The translations under genes were made by a program, and so were the position numbers. Below, piece by piece: positions 18,189-26,081 of a stretch of DNA of 64,000 nucleotides. Location: positions 1-64,000 of the forward strand of contig JAUIHM010000002.1 of NCBI GenBank assembly GCA_030432315.1, read 5' to 3'. Every line of letters begins with the position of its first letter. Position 1 is the stretch's first letter. Source of the stretch: Alphaproteobacteria bacterium (GTDB lineage Bacteria; Pseudomonadota; Alphaproteobacteria; Rhodobacterales; Rhodobacteraceae). The notes below the pieces were generated by a model. The model was not told the origin of the DNA. It worked only from the letters and a program-made list of their open reading frames with translations, and ran no database searches.

Positions 18189-19148
18189 ATGCGTTTCCGA
18201 CTGCTGTTTGCGTTTCTGTCGAGCCAAATTCCCGCTGCGGCGGCAGCCATCGAACCGGGTGACATCGAAAAGGTGTTCGGCAGACCGGTGCGCGAACACG
18301 CCGATGCGGCGCTGGCGGTGCTCGGCTTCGCCGCCGTCCCCAGCGAAACCGCCAGCGCCCTCTTTCTCAACTCCGGCGAGGGAACCGGCGACGCATATGA
18401 CTTTCAGGCGGCGCAGCTTGGCGGCGGCTTCATGTGGAGCGAGGATTTCCGGCTCTACCTCGAAGGCTACATCGGCTGGAACCGCTACGATCCGGTGCTG
18501 CTCGTCACCGAAGGCGCGGAGCAGTCGAAACTCGTCACCAAATGGACCGGCGCAGCCGCCACCGGCGGTATCGGCTGGAGCTTTCCTCTGACCGAAGATC
18601 TCGATCTGCGGCCGATGGTGCACGTCACGCTCGGCCGGGTTCAGAGCGACAGCTCCGTCGTCGCCCAGTACGTGAGCAGGCGTCTCGGGGCCGACGATGT
18701 CGATTTCCTCTCCGATGGCGGCATCACCGCCGGCGGTTTGGGCGGTTCGCTGACGCTTCAGTACAAAAGACGCTGGGAAAACGACTACGAGGCCGACCTG
18801 ACCCTGCGGTACACCCGCATCCATCTCGAAACCATCGCCGGCAACCGCGATCTCGACGCCTCCGCCGTGGCCGAAACCGCCGGTCTCTGGTCGCGGCTGC
18901 GGGTTCCGACCGGCACACGCGCCTTCGACCGGCCCGTGCGCACCGTGGCGGAGTTTTCCGCTTCCTGGATGCCCGGCGATCAGGGCGAGGCGCTCAGATC
19001 CACCTGGCTCGCCCAGGTCGGATTCGGCGCGGAGATCGACCTCGAAGAAACCCCGGTTCCCTGGATCACCACCACCCGCCTCGTCGGCCGCTACACCCGC
19101 GGCGACCGGCTGGAAGGCTGGTCCCTCGGTCTCGCCGCCAGCTTCTGA
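18189..19148 (+). CDS. Putative outer-membrane beta-barrel protein
   Basis: A 319-residue exported protein. The N terminus MRFRLLFAFLSSQIPAAAAA is a signal peptide with probable cleavage after AAAAA. Alternating hydrophobic strands with aromatic belts follow (for example FRLYLEGYIGWNRYDPVLL and YEADLTLRYTRIHLETI), and the chain ends in LGLAASF with the C-terminal phenylalanine recognised by the BAM machinery. It resembles autotransporter-barrel-like proteins but has no visible passenger. GGTGAG precedes the ATG. Function unknown; it stands between a transporter pair and a chemoreceptor. Confidence 0.7.
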   Translation: MRFRLLFAFLSSQIPAAAAAIEPGDIEKVFGRPVREHADAALAVLGFAAVPSETASALFLNSGEGTGDAYDFQAAQLGGGFMWSEDFRLYLEGYIGWNRYDPVLLVTEGAEQSKLVTKWTGAAATGGIGWSFPLTEDLDLRPMVHVTLGRVQSDSSVVAQYVSRRLGADDVDFLSDGGITAGGLGGSLTLQYKRRWENDYEADLTLRYTRIHLETIAGNRDLDASAVAETAGLWSRLRVPTGTRAFDRPVRTVAEFSASWMPGDQGEALRSTWLAQVGFGAEIDLEETPVPWITTTRLVGRYTRGDRLEGWSLGLAASF

Positions 19149-19201
19149 CGGCGCATTGGCGGCGAACCCGCCGTATCAATTCATCCGCCGGTCCCGGTGC
19201 C

Positions 19202-19232
19202 TTAACAGGCCTCTAACGATTTCAGGGTTAAC
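19202..19232 (+). promoter_or_regulatory. CtrA-like TTAA sites upstream of chemoreceptor gene
   Basis: TTAAC at 19202-19206 and CTAAC at 19213-19217 are spaced as in the CtrA full site TTAA-N7-TTAA, with one mismatch in the second half. A further GGTTAAC lies at 19226-19232. They are about 30-60 bases upstream of the chemoreceptor start. CtrA controls motility and chemotaxis genes in many alphaproteobacteria; binding here is an inference from the match. Confidence 0.45.
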
Positions 19233-19262
19233 ACGGCCCATGATTTCAGGGAGCCGAACCCC

Positions 19263-20684
19263 ATGCCGCAAACATTGACACCGCAGGTTTCCGCGCCGAC
19301 AGATTCCGAAAGAATGGATCAGCACCTGAGCGAACTGGCCCGGACGGCTGTCAGTCTCGGCGCCGAAATCGTCGACATCGCGGAATTTCTCGACGAGGTC
19401 GATGCCCAGTCCGCCGTACAGACCGCATCCCTGCAGGACGTGCAGCAGGGCGCTTCACGGGTGTTCGACGCCAATTCCTCGGTCCAGGACGCGGTCGCCA
19501 CTGTTGTCGCCAATACCGAAGCCACCATGAGCCAGGTCGAAAATTCGGTCTCCCACGTCCGGTGCGCCGGGCAGCGGTCGCTGGACGTCGCCCGCTGGGT
19601 CACGGACCTGACCGAGCGGATGTCGGCGGTGTCGAAAACCATTTCCGCCATCGAGGCCGACATGGCCGATATCGCCCGCATTTCGGCGCAGGTGAACATA
19701 CTGGCCATAAACGCGAAAATCGAGGCCGCCCGCGCCGGGGCTTCCGGGCGCGGCTTTGCCGTGGTCGCCGCCGCCATCAGCGATCTGAGCAAACAGACCG
19801 ACTCCGCCGCCGGCAGCATCACCGGCAACATCGCCAGCCTCACCAAGTGGATCAAGACCGTGCAGACGGAATCCGCCACCGTCGGGTCCGAAGCCGACGG
19901 GGTGATACAGGATTCCGAGCAATCGGACGCGGCCCTGACCGAAATTGCCGGCCGGGTGCGCAGCACCCTTGTCGAAGCCCGCCGCATCTCCGGCGAGGCG
20001 GCGCAGGTCGGCGAGGTGACCGCCGCCTTCGCCCCGGCCTTTGCCAGGATCGGCACCGGCAATGCGCAGATCGCGTCGGGCATCGGCGACGTCCGCCAGC
20101 GGGTCCACAGCCTGGTCGACCGCAGCGAATCGATGGTCCAGTCCAGCGTCGCCTGCGGCGCCTCCACCCAGGACTCGCGGTTCATTGACCGGGTATGCGC
20201 CGATGCCGCGAAAATCGGCGCGATTTTCAGCAAGGCGCTTCAGTCGGGCCGCATTTCGCCGATCGCCCTGTTCTCGCACGAATACCGGCCGATCCCCGAC
20301 ACCTCGCCGGAACAGCTGCTGGCGCCGTTCACCGGCTTCACCGACCAGGTGCTGCCGCACATTCAGGAAGCGGCCCTCGACTTCGATCCTTCGGTCGTGT
20401 TCTGCGCCGCGGTGAATACCGACGGCTACCTGCCGACCCACAACCTGAAGTTTTCCCATCCCCAGGGCAGTGATCCGGACTGGAACATGTCCAACTGCCG
20501 CAACCGGCGCATGTTCAACGACCGGGTCGGGCTGAAGGCCGGGCGCAACACCGAACCGTTCCTGCTGCAGATCTACCGCCGCGCCATGGGCAACGGCGAG
20601 TTCGTGCTGATGAAGGACCTCTCGGCGCCGATCATGGTGGACGGCCGCCACTGGGGCGGCCTCCGTCTGGCCTACCGCTTCTGA
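19263..20684 (+). CDS. Cytoplasmic methyl-accepting chemotaxis-type protein
   Basis: A 473-residue chemoreceptor-like protein without signal peptide or membrane segment, so it is soluble. The signalling hairpin is clear near residues 140-175: ISAQVNILAINAKIEAARAG then GRGFAVVAAAISDLSKQ. Long coiled-coil helices surround it. The last 130 residues form a separate domain ending NTEPFLLQIYRRAMGNGEF, VLMKDLSAPI and GGLRLAYRF, a C-terminal module also found in other soluble receptors, probably for sensing. GGGAGCC is the ribosome site. No che or flagellar genes are adjacent. Confidence 0.88.
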   Translation: MPQTLTPQVSAPTDSERMDQHLSELARTAVSLGAEIVDIAEFLDEVDAQSAVQTASLQDVQQGASRVFDANSSVQDAVATVVANTEATMSQVENSVSHVRCAGQRSLDVARWVTDLTERMSAVSKTISAIEADMADIARISAQVNILAINAKIEAARAGASGRGFAVVAAAISDLSKQTDSAAGSITGNIASLTKWIKTVQTESATVGSEADGVIQDSEQSDAALTEIAGRVRSTLVEARRISGEAAQVGEVTAAFAPAFARIGTGNAQIASGIGDVRQRVHSLVDRSESMVQSSVACGASTQDSRFIDRVCADAAKIGAIFSKALQSGRISPIALFSHEYRPIPDTSPEQLLAPFTGFTDQVLPHIQEAALDFDPSVVFCAAVNTDGYLPTHNLKFSHPQGSDPDWNMSNCRNRRMFNDRVGLKAGRNTEPFLLQIYRRAMGNGEFVLMKDLSAPIMVDGRHWGGLRLAYRF

Positions 20685-20692
20685 TCCGCCGC

Positions 20693-21226
20693 TCAGGCGG
20701 GAACGATCCGGTCATAGGCGTCCCTGAGCCGGACCCAGCCGTCCCAGAACGGCTCGGGCGCGGTGCCCTCAGCGCGCGCTTCCAGAATCTCCAGGTGCAT
20801 GTGCCAGCCGGCGCCGATCATCAGCGTCGTTGCCCGGTCCGGCAGACCGCTGTGCACCACCGTCAGCAGAACCCTGCCGCCGGCCGGTTTCAGATCGAAA
20901 CTGACCAGGCCGTGTTCCCCCCAGGTGAACGCCAGCCGCCGCGGCGGATCAACCTCGGTGATCCGGCTCTGCATACTCTGCTCCGCTGCGAATCCCGGCG
21001 GCCGCGCACCTGGCGGATCGGTCAGCTCGTCATTGCGCCATGTCAGCTCGAACGGTGCCCCGACCTCGAGTGTCATCTCTCCCGCCGCCAGCCAGCGGCG
21101 GCGCATCCCGCCCTCGGTCAGGTAGGCCCAGATCCGCTCAACCGGACCCGGCAGCAGCCGCTGGATTTCCAGCGTGTCCCGGGCAGTGAATTTGCCAAGC
21201 CTGTCAGGTGTCATGATGTCGGTCAT
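20693..21226 (-). CDS. SRPBCC (AHSA1-type) domain protein
   Basis: A 177-residue START-like protein. TLEIQRLLPGPVERIWAYLT and the strand set ending GWHMHLEILEARAEG match the AHSA1 subgroup, which forms a hydrophobic cavity and may bind a small ligand. It starts within an ATGA overlap with the upstream ArsR gene. ArsR-SRPBCC pairs are common in bacteria and are presumed to be a regulator with its ligand-binding effector; the ligand is unknown here. Confidence 0.85.
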   Translation of the reverse strand: MTDIMTPDRLGKFTARDTLEIQRLLPGPVERIWAYLTEGGMRRRWLAAGEMTLEVGAPFELTWRNDELTDPPGARPPGFAAEQSMQSRITEVDPPRRLAFTWGEHGLVSFDLKPAGGRVLLTVVHSGLPDRATTLMIGAGWHMHLEILEARAEGTAPEPFWDGWVRLRDAYDRIVPA

Positions 21227-21600
21227 CTTCCATCTCCTTCCGGGTTTGATTTGGCCGCATCCGATGCGGCGTCTGCGTCCTGCGTGGACAGAAGCCGCTC
21301 CAGATCGTCCAGACGTTCGGTCCAGAAACGTCCGTAGATCTCGATCCAGTCACGGAGCGGCTCCAGCCCCTCCGGTCTGGCGCGATAAAAGACCCTGCGG
21401 CCCTCCGGCCTGTCCGCGACCAGACCGGCCTGTTTCAGCAGCTTGAGATGCTGGGAAACCGCGCCCTGGGTGACGCCGCTGCCCTCGGTGAGTTCAGCGA
21501 CCGTGATCTCGGCGCTGCGGCTGATCCGTTCCAGAACCGCGCGGCGGGTTGGATCGGCAATCGCCCGCAATACGGTGCCCAAGCTGTCTGTCGTGTCCAT
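21223..21600 (-). CDS. ArsR-family transcriptional regulator
   Basis: A 125-residue winged-helix repressor. LRAIADPTRRAVLERI opens the fold, and the recognition helix region is VTQGAVSQHLKLLKQAGLV, followed by the wing RPEGRRVFYRA. No metal-binding CxC pair is seen in helix 3, so it is probably not a metal sensor. I prefer ATG 21600 over a TTG at 21609, because the reading MDTTDSLG fits the family. Palindromes lie directly upstream, so autoregulation of this gene and the SRPBCC gene is likely. Confidence 0.88.
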   Translation of the reverse strand: MDTTDSLGTVLRAIADPTRRAVLERISRSAEITVAELTEGSGVTQGAVSQHLKLLKQAGLVADRPEGRRVFYRARPEGLEPLRDWIEIYGRFWTERLDDLERLLSTQDADAASDAAKSNPEGDGR

Positions 21601-21605
21601 GGGGA

Positions 21606-21636
21606 TCAATTAGCAAACTCTAATTGATTAGTCAAT
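21606..21636. promoter_or_regulatory. Candidate ArsR operator/promoter
   Basis: A perfect inverted repeat TCAATTAG (21606-21613) and CTAATTGA (21620-21627) is immediately followed by a second one, ATTGA-TTAG-TCAAT (21623-21636). On the minus strand TTGACT and TAATTG are 17 bases apart and could serve as -35 and -10 elements. The region touches the start codon, leaving almost no leader, so a repressor bound here would cover the promoter. Assignment to the adjacent ArsR gene is inference. Confidence 0.55.
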
Positions 21637-21673
21637 TCTAATGTTACTCGACGCTTGAGCCGGACCCGCAGGC

Positions 21674-22360
21674 TCAACTCCGGCTTGCCACCCAGCCGCG
21701 AAAGGTGAACCCGGCATAAAACAGTTCGATGTCCTGAAATCCGGCATCCCGCAAAACCGCGACGTCCTGATCCGGCGAGAGGACCGGCAGCCGGTCGCGG
21801 ATCGCCGGAATGCTTTTTTGTGCCTGTTCCGCCGGCACGCCGTTTGAAACCGAAAACGCTGCGTTGCGGGCGAGCCACCGCTCTCCGGCCCCGTTGGCTT
21901 TCGCAAAGCTGTGATGGGCAACCACGAACGGCGCGCCCGGCCTGAGCCGCCGGTGCACCTCCCGCACGGTGCGAAGCCGTTCCTCCGCCGGCAGGAAATG
22001 CAGGGTCAGAAGACAGGCCGCGCCATCGAACGGCCCCTCGGGCGCATCGTCAACATACCCTTCGTGCAGCGTCACCTGGGACAGCAGCGGCCCCAGGGTG
22101 TCCCGCGCCTGGGCGAGCATCTCCGGCGACGGATCGATCCCGTCAAACCGCCAGCCTGGATGCTGCCCGGCGAAGGCGCGCAGTTCCAGCCCTCCGCCGG
22201 CACCGAGCACCATGACACGCCCGTCCGCCGGCACCTTTTCCGCCAGCAGCAACCCCGCCATCCGGTGCAGGTCGCGCAGTCCCGGAACCAGCCGCGCGGT
22301 CCGTTCCGCATAGTCGGAAACCATGTCCGGATCGGAAAAGGCCGTCTTTGCTGTCTCCAT
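21674..22360 (-). CDS. Class I SAM-dependent methyltransferase
   Basis: A 228-residue Rossmann-fold methyltransferase. The SAM-binding motif MVLGAGGGLELRAFA is near residue 50, FDGIDPSPEMLAQARD near 75, and CLLTLHFLPAEERLRTVREV near 115 is typical of the UbiE/Tam-like group. It ends 74 bases from the ArsR gene start and is preceded by the aminotransferase, 44 bases upstream on the same strand. GAGAGGCAGGC precedes the ATG. Substrate unknown. Confidence 0.84.
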   Translation of the reverse strand: METAKTAFSDPDMVSDYAERTARLVPGLRDLHRMAGLLLAEKVPADGRVMVLGAGGGLELRAFAGQHPGWRFDGIDPSPEMLAQARDTLGPLLSQVTLHEGYVDDAPEGPFDGAACLLTLHFLPAEERLRTVREVHRRLRPGAPFVVAHHSFAKANGAGERWLARNAAFSVSNGVPAEQAQKSIPAIRDRLPVLSPDQDVAVLRDAGFQDIELFYAGFTFRGWVASRS

Positions 22361-22404
22361 GCCTGCCTCTCCGGCGCGCGCATTCCCGCATCGGCGGGAG
22401 CGGT

Positions 22405-23589
22405 TCAGATCCCGACGGCGAGGATCGCCTTGGCCAGCTTCTCCATGCCGTCAGCCGGGAGACCGGCGATGTTGATGCGCCCCGCGCCGACCATGTAGAT
22501 CCCGTGATCCTCGCGCAGCGCCGTCACCTTTTCCACCGTTCCGCCCAACTGGGTGAACATGCCGCGATGCACCGCGATGTAGTCGAACCGGTCCGAATTG
22601 GACTCGCGCCGCAACGCCTCCGCCAGCGCCTTGCGCAGCGTCAGCATGTTGGTGCGCATGTCCTCCAGTTCCGACAGCCACTCGGCCTTCAGCGCCGGAT
22701 CGTGCAGAATGATCGACACCACCTTGGCGCCGTGATCCGGCGGAAACGAGAAGTTCAGCCGGTTGAGCGCGCCGAGATTGCCCTGGGCAATCGCTGCCGC
22801 CGCCGCATCCGGACAGACCACGAAGGCGGCACCGACCCGGTCGCGGTAAAGCCCGAGGTTCTTGGAACAGCTCGCCGCCACCATCACTTCCGGCAAACGT
22901 CCGGCCAGATGCCTCAGCCCGGCCACGTCCTCGTCAACCCCGTCGCCAAACCCCTGATAGGCAAGGTCGACCAGCGGCACCACGCCCGAGTCCTCCAGCA
23001 GATCCGTCACCGCCGCCCATTGCGCATGGCTCAGATTGGCGCCGGTCGGATTGTGGCAGCAGCCGTGCAGGATCACCACGTCGCCGCGCGCCGCGCCCTT
23101 GAGGTCGGCGATCATGCCATCGAAATCGACCGCGCCCGCCGCTGCGTCGTAATAGCGGTGCGTCGCCACCATTAGCCCGAGATACTTGACGATCGCCGGA
23201 TGGTTCGGCCAGGTCGGATCGGACATCCAGACCTTCGCCCCCGGCCGCGCCCGCCTGACCAGTTCCAGCAGCTGCCGCACCGCCCCGGTTCCGCCCGGGG
23301 TCTGCGCCCCGCCGATCCGCTCCGCCGGCACCGCATCGCCGAAAATCAGCCCCGCCATGCCTGACACGAACGTCCGGTCGCCGGTCACGTCGAGATAGGT
23401 CTTGGTGGTCTGTTCCTGCCAAAGCCGCTGTTCGGCGGCCTTGACCGCCCGCAGGACCGGCGTATTGCCGTCCGCGTCCTTGTAAACCCCGATCCCGAGA
23501 TCGACCTTGTCGCTGCGCGGATCGGCGGCGAACTTGCCGATCAGTTCGATGATCTTGTCCGGTGCCGGCGCGGTAAGGGTCTCAAACAT
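22405..23589 (-). CDS. Aromatic amino acid aminotransferase
   Basis: A 394-residue PLP-dependent class I aminotransferase of the aspartate/tyrosine group. The PLP lysine is K243 in SCSKNLGLYRDRVGA, the cofactor-contact Asn is in HGCCHNPTGAN near residue 180, and DLAYQGFGDG near 209 is also typical. It transfers amino groups between aromatic amino acids or aspartate and 2-oxoglutarate. CAGGAGAGACCC is the ribosome site. It follows a GNAT gene and a sulfurtransferase gene in the same direction. Whether tyrosine or aspartate is preferred cannot be fixed by eye. Confidence 0.9.
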   Translation of the reverse strand: MFETLTAPAPDKIIELIGKFAADPRSDKVDLGIGVYKDADGNTPVLRAVKAAEQRLWQEQTTKTYLDVTGDRTFVSGMAGLIFGDAVPAERIGGAQTPGGTGAVRQLLELVRRARPGAKVWMSDPTWPNHPAIVKYLGLMVATHRYYDAAAGAVDFDGMIADLKGAARGDVVILHGCCHNPTGANLSHAQWAAVTDLLEDSGVVPLVDLAYQGFGDGVDEDVAGLRHLAGRLPEVMVAASCSKNLGLYRDRVGAAFVVCPDAAAAAIAQGNLGALNRLNFSFPPDHGAKVVSIILHDPALKAEWLSELEDMRTNMLTLRKALAEALRRESNSDRFDYIAVHRGMFTQLGGTVEKVTALREDHGIYMVGAGRINIAGLPADGMEKLAKAILAVGI

Positions 23590-23604
23590 GGGTCTCTCCT
23601 GAAT

Positions 23605-24162
23605 TCAGTTCCCGATTATTTCTCGGTCGCGGGTCAGAACGCGGCTCGCTTCAGTGCGGCGTACAGGCACGAATCCGGCCTTCTGGTAAAGGGGCAAAGC
23701 GCGCGGATGATCCAGCGAATTGGTGTTGACCGTCACCCGTTCCACTCCGGGCCGGTCCCAGGCCACATGCAGCGCCGTCTGCAACAGATACCGCCCCAGA
23801 CCCCGTCCCTGCGCTTCCGGCACCAGGCCGAAATAACTCAGGTCGCACACGCCCTCACTGCGTCCGTCCAGCAGGAAGAACCCGTGCGGCCAACCGGCCC
23901 GCAGCAGGGTGTAGAGCACCACATCCGGGTGCTTCAGGAACCGGTCGAGGTCTTTCGGATCGCGCCTGTGCTGGTCGGTCCATTCATAGGCCGCCCCCAC
24001 CGCATCGTAGAGGCTCAGGAAGTACCACGCCGGCGGCGCGTCGGCGGCGACCAGCGCCGACACCGGCCCGGCGGGCAGGGACGGGCGCGGAAACGCCGGC
24101 CGTTCCGTCATCTCCAGCCAGGTGACCACATAGTCTACCCGTTCCCCGGCACGCAGGTTCAT
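23605..24162 (-). CDS. GNAT-family N-acetyltransferase
   Basis: A 185-residue acetyltransferase. The acetyl-CoA pyrophosphate loop is in LVPEAQGRGLGRYLLQTAL near residue 115, and VTVNTNSLDHPRALPLYQKA is the following motif that closes the fold. The gene overlaps the upstream sulfurtransferase by four bases (ATGA) and precedes the aminotransferase by 15 bases, so all three are probably one operon. Substrate unknown; amino-acid or small-molecule acetylation would suit the context (inference). Confidence 0.85.
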   Translation of the reverse strand: MNLRAGERVDYVVTWLEMTERPAFPRPSLPAGPVSALVAADAPPAWYFLSLYDAVGAAYEWTDQHRRDPKDLDRFLKHPDVVLYTLLRAGWPHGFFLLDGRSEGVCDLSYFGLVPEAQGRGLGRYLLQTALHVAWDRPGVERVTVNTNSLDHPRALPLYQKAGFVPVRRTEASRVLTRDREIIGN

Positions 24163-25010
24163 CCCGTCTCAACCCCCAGGTCCGGATAGGCCCCCCATTC
24201 AACCCAGGACCCGTCATAAAGCGCATGGCTCCGGTTGCCCAGCATCTCAAGCGCCAGGCTCAGGATCGCCGCCGTCACCCCGGAACCGCAGGTGGTGACG
24301 GCCGGACGCGAGACGTCGACCCCGGCCTTCTCGAACACCGCCTTCAGTTGCGCGGGCGGCAAGAGCGTACCGTCGGGGTTCAGCAGGCTGGCATAATGCA
24401 CGTTGAACGACCCCGGAATATGCCCCGACCGCAGACCGGGGCGCGGCTCTGCGACCTCGCCGCGAAACCGCTCCGGCGCACGGGCGTCGATGATCTGCGC
24501 ATCGCGCAGCTTCGCCGTCGCCGCCACCTGGGTCACGTCCCGCACCAGCCCCGCATCGCGCCGGGCGGTGAAATGCCGCGCCCGGGTGATCGGCTCGATG
24601 TCCTCAAGCGGCCGGCCCTCCGCCTGCCATTTCGGCAGACCGCCGTCGAGAACCGCAACGTCCTTCACCCCGTAGAGCCGGAACAGCCACCAGACCCGCG
24701 CAGCGGAAAACAGCCCGGCGCCGTCGTACACCACCACCTGGTGCCCGTCGCCGATGCCCATCGCCCGCACCCGGCTGATGAACTTCTCCACCGGCGGCGC
24801 CATGTGCGGCAGGTTCGAGCGCGTGTCGGAAATCTCGTCGATGTCGAAGAACACCGCCCCCGGAATATGGCCCGCGTCGTATTCGGCGCGGGCGTCGCGA
24901 CCCGTGTCCGGCATGTGCCAGCTGGCGTCGAGAATGCGCAGGTCCGGAGCATCCAGATGCTCCGCCAGCCAGCCGGTCGAAACCACATGCTGCGGATCGC
25001 TTCTGTTCAT
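24159..25010 (-). CDS. sseA: 3-mercaptopyruvate sulfurtransferase
   Basis: A 283-residue protein of two rhodanese domains. The active cysteine is C241 in the loop CGSGVTA, the form typical of mercaptopyruvate sulfurtransferases rather than thiosulfate rhodaneses. RAEYDAGHIPGAVFFDIDEI in the first domain is a family signature. The open frame extends to 25106, but ATG 25010 has GGAGGGCGA upstream. It converts 3-mercaptopyruvate to pyruvate with sulfur transfer to thiols. The downstream aminotransferase could make mercaptopyruvate from cysteine (inference). Confidence 0.9.
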   Translation of the reverse strand: MNRSDPQHVVSTGWLAEHLDAPDLRILDASWHMPDTGRDARAEYDAGHIPGAVFFDIDEISDTRSNLPHMAPPVEKFISRVRAMGIGDGHQVVVYDGAGLFSAARVWWLFRLYGVKDVAVLDGGLPKWQAEGRPLEDIEPITRARHFTARRDAGLVRDVTQVAATAKLRDAQIIDARAPERFRGEVAEPRPGLRSGHIPGSFNVHYASLLNPDGTLLPPAQLKAVFEKAGVDVSRPAVTTCGSGVTAAILSLALEMLGNRSHALYDGSWVEWGAYPDLGVETG

Positions 25011-25092
25011 TCGCCCTCCCCCCGGCTGCGCCTTTTCGCTGCCCTCCGCATAGCCCTGAACGGCGAACGGAGCAAGAGACGAGGCCGGACCG

Positions 25093-25995
25093 CTACCTCC
25101 GGGCAAGCATCCCGAACATCAGATCGAACACCAGCCGCACCCGGCGGCTGCTGTTCAGCTCGCGGTGCGTGGTCAGCCACATCGGAATCTCCATCGGCGC
25201 GAGGTCGGGCAGCACCCGCTCCACACCCGGCTCCGCATCCCCCACCGCCTCGGGAAACATGCCGATGCCGACACCCTCGCGCACCAGCCGCCACTGCACG
25301 ATGTGATTGGCGCACAGCACCGGAAAATTCCGCGCCTTCACCTCCAGCCCCATCCTGTTCAGCCCGTCCATCATCACCGGCGTCCGGTCAAAACCGATGA
25401 ACTCGGCATCTCGCAGATCCTCGACCCGCTCCGGTCGGCCAACCCGGGTGAAATACGCCTCCGAGGCATAGAACCGCGCGTGATCGTCCCGCACCTTGCG
25501 GGCAATCAGATCCGGCTGGGTCGGACGGAAACTGCGGATCGCTATATCCGCCTCACGCCGGCGCAGGTCCACCGCCGCGTTCGAGGCCACAACCTCCACC
25601 TCGATCCCCGGCGCCTCCCGCCGGAGCCGCGCGACGATCGGCGGCAGCAGATAGGCCGAATAGATCTCGCTGGCGGTGATGCAGATGCTGCCCTCGACAC
25701 TCTGGGTCTGTCCCCCGGCGCTCAGCGACACCCGGCCCGCCGCATCCCCCATTGCCCGTACGTGATCAAGGAGTTCAAGCCCGCCCGGGGTCAGCGTCAG
25801 CCCGCGTCCCACCCGCTCGAACAGCACGACGCCCAGTTCCTCCTCCAGCGCCGAAACCTGTCGCCCGAGTGTCGGCTGCGCCATCCCGAGCGCCCGCGCC
25901 GCCGCCGACAGCGAGCCTTCCTCCGCCGTCACCAGAAACGCACGCGCCCGGTTCCAGTCAAACTGCACTGCCCGCCAATCCATGCGAAAACGCAT
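25093..25995 (-). CDS. LysR-family transcriptional regulator
   Basis: A 300-residue regulator (296 if it begins at the second ATG, 25983, giving MDWRAVQFDW, which is equally plausible). The N-terminal winged helix reads AEEGSLSAAARALGMAQPTL then ALEEELGVVLFERVGRG, and an effector-binding domain follows. It is divergent from the oxidoreductase at 26082 with an intergenic of about 86 bases containing a candidate LysR box. That arrangement usually means the regulator controls its divergent neighbour. Confidence 0.9.
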   Translation of the reverse strand: MRFRMDWRAVQFDWNRARAFLVTAEEGSLSAAARALGMAQPTLGRQVSALEEELGVVLFERVGRGLTLTPGGLELLDHVRAMGDAAGRVSLSAGGQTQSVEGSICITASEIYSAYLLPPIVARLRREAPGIEVEVVASNAAVDLRRREADIAIRSFRPTQPDLIARKVRDDHARFYASEAYFTRVGRPERVEDLRDAEFIGFDRTPVMMDGLNRMGLEVKARNFPVLCANHIVQWRLVREGVGIGMFPEAVGDAEPGVERVLPDLAPMEIPMWLTTHRELNSSRRVRLVFDLMFGMLARR

Positions 25996-26017
25996 ATCAT
26001 CTGTCAGCTTTCAGTCA

Positions 26018-26029
26018 ATTCCATCGAAT
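26018..26029. promoter_or_regulatory. Candidate LysR-binding palindrome
   Basis: ATTC-CATC-GAAT is a dyad within the short gap between the divergent LysR and oxidoreductase genes. LysR regulators generally bind AT-rich interrupted dyads (T-N11-A type) in such gaps. Only position and symmetry support it. Confidence 0.35.
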
Positions 26030-26081
26030 CGTGCAGAGCCCTATCTGGACACCAACGCAACGTCCAACCCGGAGACACCCC

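Noticed and set aside
17391-18824. A 477-codon leftward frame across the EamA and barrel genes
   Set aside because: Antisense shadow without recognisable domains.
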